A stretch of 64,000 bases of DNA from PALSA-1316 sp964499365 (GTDB lineage Bacteria; Nitrospirota; Thermodesulfovibrionia; Thermodesulfovibrionales; UBA6898): NCBI GenBank assembly GCA_964499365.1, contig CAZCKU010000003.1:207488-271487 (forward strand), given 5' to 3'. Each line of letters starts with the position of its first letter. Within the stretch, counting starts at the first letter, position 1. Position numbers and translations under genes: made by a program. Below, piece after piece: positions 59,001-64,000 of the stretch. The notes beneath the pieces were generated by a model, which made no database searches, was not told the origin of the DNA, and saw only the letters and a program-made list of their open reading frames with translations.

Positions 59001-60942
59001 GGAGGTTCTTCGAACCTGCGATATCTTCGCTGAAGGTCTTTGCACCGCCGACGGTCTGGGTCGTGGTCAGATTCACATATGCTGCATCATGGTTATGACC
59101 GGCTGCTGCGAAGGCGGTCGAGTCGAGTCCGTCAAGCAGGTCTGCGTCGAGCGTGGATCCCGCGCCGTCATTTAAGGTAACTATGGACATAACTTCTGTG
59201 TCGCGGGTAATTGCAGCATCGATCCGGGCATCGGCGACCGTACCGCTTGTGATGTCCTCGCCAGCATGTGCATGAACCGCGGCAGCAGCGCCGACCTGGG
59301 CGGCGGTGACAGAATGGGGATTCGAGGTGTTTGACGTATGTGCGGTCAGTGCACTTACCCGTGCAATAGCAACGTCGATCCGGGCATCGGCGACCGTACC
59401 GGTGGTGATGTCAGCACCGGCATGGGAATGGGCTGAAGCTGCAACTCCAGTGAGCCCCGCCCCGCTGCCGGTGAAGGATGTTGCGGTGACGCTTCCTTCG
59501 ACAACAAGGTTTGCCACCTGCCCCAGATCAGGGTTTTGAATCGTCACTGTTGTTGGCGCTGCAGCATCCAGCGCATCAACCGTCAAACTCCCCGGCCTCG
59601 ATAACCCTTCTTCATTGATGCTCAGATCACCGTTTACCCCGGTGTTGAGTATCAAAGCACCGGTTATCGTACCGCCGGCTGTCTGCATGAATGTCGTTGA
59701 GTCCAGGCCATCGAGGGTATCGGCATCGAGACCGGACCCTGCACCGTCAGCAGCAAGAACCGCCGCAACCGCCTCCGGGTCGGTATATCTTGTGTGATGT
59801 GCCGAGGGATTGGCCGTATGAGTTGATATGGCTGATGTGACTTCCGTGTCTCTGGCAACAGCCGCGTCTATGTAAGTCTCTCCGACGGTGCCGCTTGTGA
59901 TGTCAGCGCCGGAATGAGCGTGCACCGCCGATGCCGCGCCAACCTGGGCGGCTGTCACCGAATGGGGGTTAGATGTATTGGATGTGTGGGCCGAGAGGGC
60001 TGATGTCCTTGCAATTGCCACATCAATCCTGGCCTCTGCGACCGTACCGGTGGTGATGTCAGCACCGGCATGGGAATGGGCTGAAGCTGCAACTCCAGTG
60101 AGCCCCGCCCCGCTGCCGGTGAAGGATGTTGCGGTGACGCTTCCTTCGACAACAAGGTTTGCCACCTGCCCCAGATCAGGGTTTTGAATCGTAACTGTTG
60201 TTGCCGCTGCAGCATCCAAGGCATCGACCGTAATATCCCCCGGCCGGCTGAAACCGTCCTCAGTTGCCGTGAGATCGCCGTTTACACCAGTGTTCAGCAC
60301 CAGCGCTCCCGTCATCGTATCCCCGGCTATGTTCACATACGCCGCGTCATGGTTGTGCCCGGCAGCAGAAAAGCCTGTCGAATCAACTCCGTCAAGTGTG
60401 TCGGCATTCAGACCGGCTGAATCTATCTTTGTCCCGCTTATAGGTCCGGTGATCTTTGCGTCAGTAACCGCGCCATTGACGATCATCGTCGTCGTGATCG
60501 AGTTTGGCTCGCCTTCGCCGATGTAGAATGCATCGTGATTATGGTCGCTTCTTGATGCAGTGCTGGCAGCACCGTTTCCGGCAAAGTTGATGCTGAGGGT
60601 AGCATCTCCTGAGGCAGCCCCGCCAGACAACCCGGCACCGGCGATCACTGAGGTAATATCCCCGTTGGCAGCGCCGCAGCCCCATCCCCCGGCATACTGC
60701 AGGAATAACCCATCAGGACAGGAAAACCCGAGTTTCGAGATCGTGACAGCCCCGTCAACTATCTTGGTGCTGCTGATAGCATTGTCGATAATGTTGTCTG
60801 CCCAGCCGCAGCTGTCGGCATAACCAACCCTGCAGCCGCTGCTGTCGCAGAGAAGATTTGCATAACCGAAAGCAGATCCTCCCGTGATTTCCATGATCCC
60901 GATGATACACAGCAGCAAGAACCCTGCCTTTACCTGCCTCAT
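56062..60942 (-). CDS. Large repetitive exported surface protein
   Basis: A 1,626-aa protein. The start at 60942 has GGAGGAGGGG 4 bases before it and a signal peptide (AGFLLLCIIGIMEITGGSAFG). The body is built from long repeats: GSGAGLTGVAASAHSHAGAD, TSNPHSVTAAQVGAA and DADTLDGLDSTAF units, and left-handed-helix-like segments NTASG, NTALG, NTATG (YadA-head-like). The C-terminal 170 residues are non-repetitive (YNFFEGPEHAIFLRG ... GWQLK). At DNA level two 155-bp blocks are identical. Adhesin or fibre-like function at the surface is inferred from composition. Confidence 0.82.
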   Translation of the reverse strand: MRQVKAGFLLLCIIGIMEITGGSAFGYANLLCDSSGCRVGYADSCGWADNIIDNAISSTKIVDGAVTISKLGFSCPDGLFLQYAGGWGCGAANGDITSVIAGAGLSGGAASGDATLSINFAGNGAASTASRSDHNHDAFYIGEGEPNSITTTMIVNGAVTDAKITGPISGTKIDSAGLNADTLDGVDSTGFSAAGHNHDAAYVNIAGDTMTGALVLNTGVNGDLTATEDGFSRPGDITVDALDAAAATTVTIQNPDLGQVANLVVEGSVTATSFTGSGAGLTGVAASAHSHAGADITTGTVAEARIDVAIARTSALSAHTSNTSNPHSVTAAQVGAASAVHAHSGADITSGTVGETYIDAAVARDTEVTSAISTHTANPSAHHTRYTDPEAVAAVLAADGAGSGLDADTLDGLDSTTFMQTAGGTITGALILNTGVNGDLSINEEGLSRPGSLTVDALDAAAPTTVTIQNPDLGQVANLVVEGSVTATSFTGSGAGLTGVAASAHSHAGADITTGTVADARIDVAIARVSALTAHTSNTSNPHSVTAAQVGAAAAVHAHAGEDITSGTVADARIDAAITRDTEVMSIVTLNDGAGSTLDADLLDGLDSTAFAAAGHNHDAAYVNLTTTQTVGGAKTFSEDIAGSKNLLLPATTATVGQIMLGGNRFAHSFGTANTFIGNNAGNLTMTGNDNTASGINSLLANTTGYYNTASGSGSMAFNTTGFQNTATGVSSLLVNTAGANNTAHGFQSLASNISGNSNTALGSNAGYNQTTGSNNIYIGASVMGVAGESNVTRIGNGQTQAIIAGTVTATGFVGDGSGLTGVTGTPTAHTHPVGDITGGVVTSVGTGTGLTGGPITSTGTISLANTAVTAGSYTRANITVDAQGRLTAASSGGSVDLTTDVTGILPIANGGTGSSTQNFVDLTGNQIIGGTKTFSSAITADISGNAATATTASSVTNGVYTTGSYADPAWITSLAGSKLTGDISTDNLLFPPVSATTSQIKIAGNPFIHAYGPTQVGNVPWNTFIGAYAGNFTMTGGTNTGLGRASLTSNTSGSDNTAAGVGSLGFNTTGSSNTASGVSSLTQNTTGSQNTAIGFNAGYNQTTGNNNIYIGYDVQGVAGESNITRIGNGQTQAIIAGTVTATGFVGDGSGLTGVTGTPTAHVHSGADITTGTVADARIDAAITRDSEVMSIVLANDGTTSTLDADLLDGLDSTAFAAASHNHDAAYVNVGGDTMTGTLTVNTSGTGISANSAAAAAVLGTGVTGVLGNGTSVGVYGSSSTGNAGSFAITNPASTSAALLASTSGTGEAAKFTITNSSSTAHVLHAETNGSGYAIHAVSSGSSGVIGTAGYFENNGVLGNPPTIYVVNNSAAGSTGLFSTAYSGNASATIFAGTAGTGEAGLFLITNAASSAHALHAETNGTGYAIHGKSTNATPLAGYFEGNVNITGSITKGSGSFVQPHPSDPSKEVVYNFFEGPEHAIFLRGTATLVNGRAVIETPESFRVVAGSAGITVQLTPKSLDSKGLAAYEVTRDAIKVGELASGNGSYSFDYFITAKRAGFEAHEPIQKNTHFTADNATREEFEKRYSNTSDMTLAAMRTLLISNGILNQDGTLNEATAARLGWQLK
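59390..59544 (-). repeat. 155-bp intragenic repeat, copy 1
   Basis: Identical to 60038-60192, offset 648 bases (216 codons), inside the surface protein gene. This indicates recent duplication or gene conversion, since flanking repeats have diverged. Confidence 0.9.
60038..60192 (-). repeat. 155-bp intragenic repeat, copy 2
   Basis: Exact second copy of 59390-59544, same orientation. Such repeats can drive in-frame expansion or loss of 216-residue units. Confidence 0.9.
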
Positions 60943-61277
60943 TATGCCCCTCCTCCAGATAGTCGCCCCGCACATGCAGAGACGTATGTTTTCGGACCAC
61001 CGCACAAGCGCCGGACCGGCAGGCAACCTTTTCCCGCCATCTGCGGCTACTCTCGACCCGGCGTTACGCCTTAAATATACTTAATTGATTCTGAGAAATA
61101 TGTAGGGTCCCATTTCATTTTCTGTAGGAATTTCCTGACACGGCAGCATAAGCGCAGGCTTGCGATCCTTGACATGGCTGCGACGGGAGGAATGCGCGGA
61201 TAGGGCCTGCAGGCCTTTTGAACCTGCACATGAGCAGTTTCTCATAGCGTAATCATGTGGAAACGTCTATAATAATC
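60943..61277. other. Intergenic region between divergent surface-protein and LysM genes
   Basis: No gene is seen. A self-complementary GGCCTGCAGGCC occurs at 61204-61215, followed by TTTT. The promoter of the plus-strand LysM gene is at its right edge; no clear promoter for the surface protein gene is visible. Confidence 0.4.
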
Positions 61278-61306
61278 TTGACAGTTTTTTTTGGCTCGGG
61301 TATTTT
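61278..61306 (+). promoter_or_regulatory. Promoter of the LysM gene
   Basis: A perfect TTGACA (61278-61283), a 17-base spacer and TATTTT (61301-61306), 35 bases before the start codon. A good sigma70 match. Confidence 0.6.
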
Positions 61307-61341
61307 TTAGGTAGGAAAACTCATACGTGAAGGAGATGCTC

Positions 61342-62358
61342 ATGCTCTATCGGGGAGTGATATGTTTATGTTTATTGATAGTCGTACTGGTGCCGTCTCT
61401 GTCTTCGGCGCAGACTGAGGATATCAAAGAGTATACCGTCCACGGGGGAGACACCCTGTGGGGGATTTCCGGCAAGGAATTGAGCGACACCTTTCTCTGG
61501 CCCAAGGTCTGGAAGGAAAATCCCGGGATAACGAACCCCGACAGGATATTCCCCGGACAGAAGATCAGAATTCCCCTCTATCTGCTCCACAAGGAGGCCT
61601 CGGACGAGTCCTCCACAACCACGATATCTGAACGCAGGGAGCCGGTCGTGCAGGATAAGCAGGCAGCGCCGCCGGCAGTATCCGGGTCCGCAACCCCGGA
61701 ACCTGAGCGCATTGTCCTGAAACCCCTGGTCGGCAGAAGTCTGCTGATGTCGAGTGGCTATATATCGGATTCAGTCGATGGCGTCGGCAGGATTTACGGT
61801 TCGCCGGATGACAGGAGCCTCTTCGGCAATAATGATATCGTTTACGTGAAGACGGACCGCCCTGCAAAGGTGGGAGAGAGATTTTACGTCGTCAGGCGCG
61901 GAACGCTGGTCAAACATCCGACCTCTGGCAGGACGCTTGGTTATGTTGTAGAAATCCGCGGTGTTGCCGAGATTTTGAAATTCGAATACGGCGAGACACA
62001 GGCCAGGATAGTCCAGGTGTTTGATGAAATCCTTCTCAATGATCTGCTCGAACCCTATTACGAGATCAATCCTCCGCTGACAACCGGTGCTTATAGAAAG
62101 CCTGATATCAGGGGAACCGTTGTCGCCTCACAGATTCTGAAGAATATCAACGGCAACCATGATATCGTCTATATAGACAAAGGGCAGAAGGACGGCATAG
62201 AAATCGGGGATATGCTGCAGACGCTGATAATCGGAGAACATACAGTCCCGAACAGCCTTATTCAGGTTATTAATTATAGGGATGCTACGGCTACAGCGAT
62301 CGTTCGAACCTTTACAAGGCCGGTGGCAGCGGGCAACACATTCGTCAAGGCTGACTAG
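61342..62358 (+). CDS. LysM-domain exported protein
   Basis: A 338-aa protein. The ATG at 61342 is chosen for its AAGGAG site 6 bases before; earlier GTG and ATG codons overlap that site. The signal peptide ends near LSSAQ. A LysM peptidoglycan-binding domain (YTVHGGDTLWGIS ... NPDRIFPGQKIRIP, about residues 31-82) is followed by a Pro/Ala linker and a beta-rich C-terminal domain with repeated NDIVYV/HDIVYIDKG units. Cell-wall location is inferred; enzymatic motifs are absent. Confidence 0.85.
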   Translation: MLYRGVICLCLLIVVLVPSLSSAQTEDIKEYTVHGGDTLWGISGKELSDTFLWPKVWKENPGITNPDRIFPGQKIRIPLYLLHKEASDESSTTTISERREPVVQDKQAAPPAVSGSATPEPERIVLKPLVGRSLLMSSGYISDSVDGVGRIYGSPDDRSLFGNNDIVYVKTDRPAKVGERFYVVRRGTLVKHPTSGRTLGYVVEIRGVAEILKFEYGETQARIVQVFDEILLNDLLEPYYEINPPLTTGAYRKPDIRGTVVASQILKNINGNHDIVYIDKGQKDGIEIGDMLQTLIIGEHTVPNSLIQVINYRDATATAIVRTFTRPVAAGNTFVKAD

Positions 62359-62377
62359 CCGGGCAGCTCGGCGGTAG

Positions 62378-63832
62378 TTATGCTGAGGTAAGGACTTTGA
62401 GGGCCCGAAGCCGGCTTGGATGCTTTAGTTTCCTGAGGGCCTTTGCCTCGATCTGCCTCACCCGTTCGCGGGTGATTGAGAGGTGCCTGCCGACTTCTTC
62501 CAGCGTATGATCCCTGTCAACGCCTATGCCGAACCGCATCCTGATCACCTTCTGTTCCTTCTCGGTGAGCGTCTTCAGGATCATCAGGATCTGGTCGGAT
62601 ATCTCGTTCCGCTCGGCATCTGAATATGGGGAGGGGCTGTTTTTGTCCCCGATGAAGTCTTCGAGTTCCGTGTCTTCATCGCCCACCGGGGTCTGAAGTG
62701 CGATGGGGTCCTGGATGGCCCTGAAGACCTCCTCGACCTTTCGCGTCGGTACCACCAGTTTTTTTGCAATCTCTTCGTTGCTCGGTTCACGTCCGAGCTG
62801 CTGGGTGAGCTCCCGCGATGCCTTGGTCACCCTGTTGTAAAATTCCATCATGTGGACAGGGACTCTGATCGTCTTGGTCTGATCGATCAGGGCTCTGGTA
62901 ATCGCCTGGCGTATCCACCATGTTGCATAGGTCGAGAACTTGAACCCCTTCTCGTATTTGAACTTGTCAACTGCCTTCATGAGACCGATATTCCCCTCCT
63001 GGATCAGGTCCAGCAGCGGAAGACCCCGCCCGACATAGTTCTTAGCTATATTGACAACCAGCCTCAGGTTGCGGGTAATCAGCTCATTCTTGGCGTCAGT
63101 GACAAGAGTACGCGCATTCGTGATCTTGTCCCATTTGATCTTGAGGTCTTCAATCTTGATGCCGACTTCAGTTTCTACCCGCCGGTACTCGCTCTTCACC
63201 TCTTTTTCGAGGACGGCAAGCTTCAGGGGATTTATGTTCTTCTTCTTTTTATCGTTGACAAGCCTTCTGATCTCCTTGAGGGATCCGTACCGGGCAATTT
63301 TTCTGTCGGTAGCCTCAAGCTTTGTCATCAAATCATCGAGCACTTTCAGCGAGAGGATAAACGCTTCGTCCGGCTTCTCTTCTTCAACTTCCTCGAGCTC
63401 CTCTTCTGCGACTTCATCTACTGCCTCAACCTGAGCGGCCAGGGTGGTCTCCATTTTCCTGTAGAGCGGGAGGTCAACAACGATAGCCGTTATAATATTT
63501 CTTCCCTCTTCAAGCCTCTTGGCGAGTTCAGTCTCCTCGTCCTTTGTCAGGATCGAGATATCTCCCATCGAGTGGAAATAGGCCTGGACAAGGTCTTCTG
63601 TTTTTTCGTATTCCCCGATCTCCTCTTCTTCGGCGGTCTCTTCCTCGGGGGCGGCTGCTTCTTCTGCGTCGGTGACCTTGACACCCATATCCTGAAGGAG
63701 GTCCATAAGGTCTTCTAATTCGTCGGGGGAAAAAAATTCGGAGGGGAGGGCATCGTTAATCTCGTCATAGGTGAGAGTTCCCCGTCTCTTGCCTATGTCT
63801 ATGATCTCTTCGAAAATATCCCGTTCTCTCAT
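62378..63832 (-). CDS. rpoD: RNA polymerase primary sigma factor RpoD
   Basis: A 484-aa sigma70. Region 1.1 is at the start (IDIGKRRGTLTYDEINDALP), an acidic Glu-rich stretch follows (about residues 55-80), then region 1.2 (DLVQAYFHSMGDISILTKDE), region 2 with LIQEGNIGLMKAVDKFKYEK and YATWWIRQAITRALIDQ, region 3, and region 4 with EEVGRHLSITRERVRQIEAK for the -35 element. The start at 63832 has AAGGAG 4 bases before it; a longer reading passes through the upstream terminator. It is the housekeeping sigma factor. Confidence 0.96.
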   Translation of the reverse strand: MRERDIFEEIIDIGKRRGTLTYDEINDALPSEFFSPDELEDLMDLLQDMGVKVTDAEEAAAPEEETAEEEEIGEYEKTEDLVQAYFHSMGDISILTKDEETELAKRLEEGRNIITAIVVDLPLYRKMETTLAAQVEAVDEVAEEELEEVEEEKPDEAFILSLKVLDDLMTKLEATDRKIARYGSLKEIRRLVNDKKKKNINPLKLAVLEKEVKSEYRRVETEVGIKIEDLKIKWDKITNARTLVTDAKNELITRNLRLVVNIAKNYVGRGLPLLDLIQEGNIGLMKAVDKFKYEKGFKFSTYATWWIRQAITRALIDQTKTIRVPVHMMEFYNRVTKASRELTQQLGREPSNEEIAKKLVVPTRKVEEVFRAIQDPIALQTPVGDEDTELEDFIGDKNSPSPYSDAERNEISDQILMILKTLTEKEQKVIRMRFGIGVDRDHTLEEVGRHLSITRERVRQIEAKALRKLKHPSRLRALKVLTSA

Positions 63833-63864
63833 ACTACTCCTTAGTGCAGCAGCATAGATACTAT

Positions 63865-63889
63865 AATAAAAAAGGCCGAGCGGCCCTTT
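63865..63889 (-). terminator. Terminator upstream of rpoD
   Basis: On the minus strand AAAGGGCC-GCTC-GGCCTTT (one bulged base) followed by TTTATTAT lies 33 bases before the rpoD start. It probably ends the transcript of the gene to the right of the window, or acts as an attenuator for rpoD. Confidence 0.6.
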
Positions 63890-64000
63890 ACATATTGTAC
63901 ACGTTTTTTTAAATTTGACAACAAGGGATTTTCGATCACATGACGACTGATCGTTGACGACAGGAGGGAAGAGGGAAGTAAGGGTCAAGACACACGGCCA

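Overview
The window reads as one chromosomal contig of a Gram-negative, probably anaerobic bacterium. The gene mix (Tol-Pal envelope operon, system II cytochrome c assembly genes, molybdopterin genes, a bidirectional group 3b-type NiFe hydrogenase, an IPTL-CTERM protein, DUF3786, many CRP/FNR-like and metabolic genes) fits Nitrospirota or a deltaproteobacterial-type lineage. This assignment is an inference from gene content only. Most of the window is G+C-rich ordinary chromosome; the stretch from about 29.3 to 49.6 kb is visibly more A+T-rich.

Region 1 (0-10 kb, minus strand): a tightly packed operon runs tolQ-tolR-tolA-tolB-pal-cpoB-moaA-moaC-HD protein-ccsA-resB-LigD phosphoesterase. Many of the joints are ATGA overlaps. 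Beyond its 3' end lies an IPTL-CTERM beta-propeller-like exoprotein. A candidate promoter sits upstream of tolQ, followed by tRNA-Ser(UGA).

Region 2 (10-29 kb): small metabolic and envelope genes (ACT protein, pgi, LysE exporter, alpha/beta hydrolase, metallophosphoesterase, VOC protein, MscS channel, truA) surround a signalling cluster made of a P-loop ATPase fused to an RsbW-like kinase domain, a STAS protein and a GAF/HD-GYP phosphodiesterase. A four-subunit NiFe hydrogenase operon (beta-gamma-delta-alpha) precedes truA.

Region 3 (29.27-49.66 kb): a 20.3 kb integrative, apparently mobilizable element is inserted in the 3' end of tRNA-Arg(CCU). It is bounded by 49-bp direct repeats (attL/attR), and every gene lies on the minus strand. 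The backbone comprises a tyrosine integrase, an excisionase-like HTH protein, an HUH Rep-like protein, a MobA-type relaxase and MobC, with repeats upstream of mobC that may mark oriT. A roughly 400-bp gene-free, hairpin-rich segment carrying two copies of a 60-bp repeat separates the backbone from the cargo. The cargo is a six-gene, translationally coupled operon: PLD-nuclease/SNF2 helicase, N6-adenine methylase with C-terminal winged-helix-like repeats, RelE-like/UvrD helicase fusion, DUF6932-type nucleotidyltransferase, an unknown 332-aa protein and a HEPN-motif protein. Further upstream is a TIGR04255/unknown/PIN cassette. I regard this operon as the best candidate in the window for an undescribed anti-phage or anti-plasmid system.

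Region 4 (49.7-64 kb): ordinary chromosome resumes with a patatin lipoprotein, Nudix hydrolase, Nfu-type Fe-S protein, a small TPR-like lipoprotein, tRNA-Leu(GAG), a two-cluster ferredoxin protein with an FNR-like site ideally placed at about -41.5, a nitroreductase, a radical SAM protein, a 1,626-aa repetitive surface protein, a LysM protein and the housekeeping sigma factor rpoD at the right edge.
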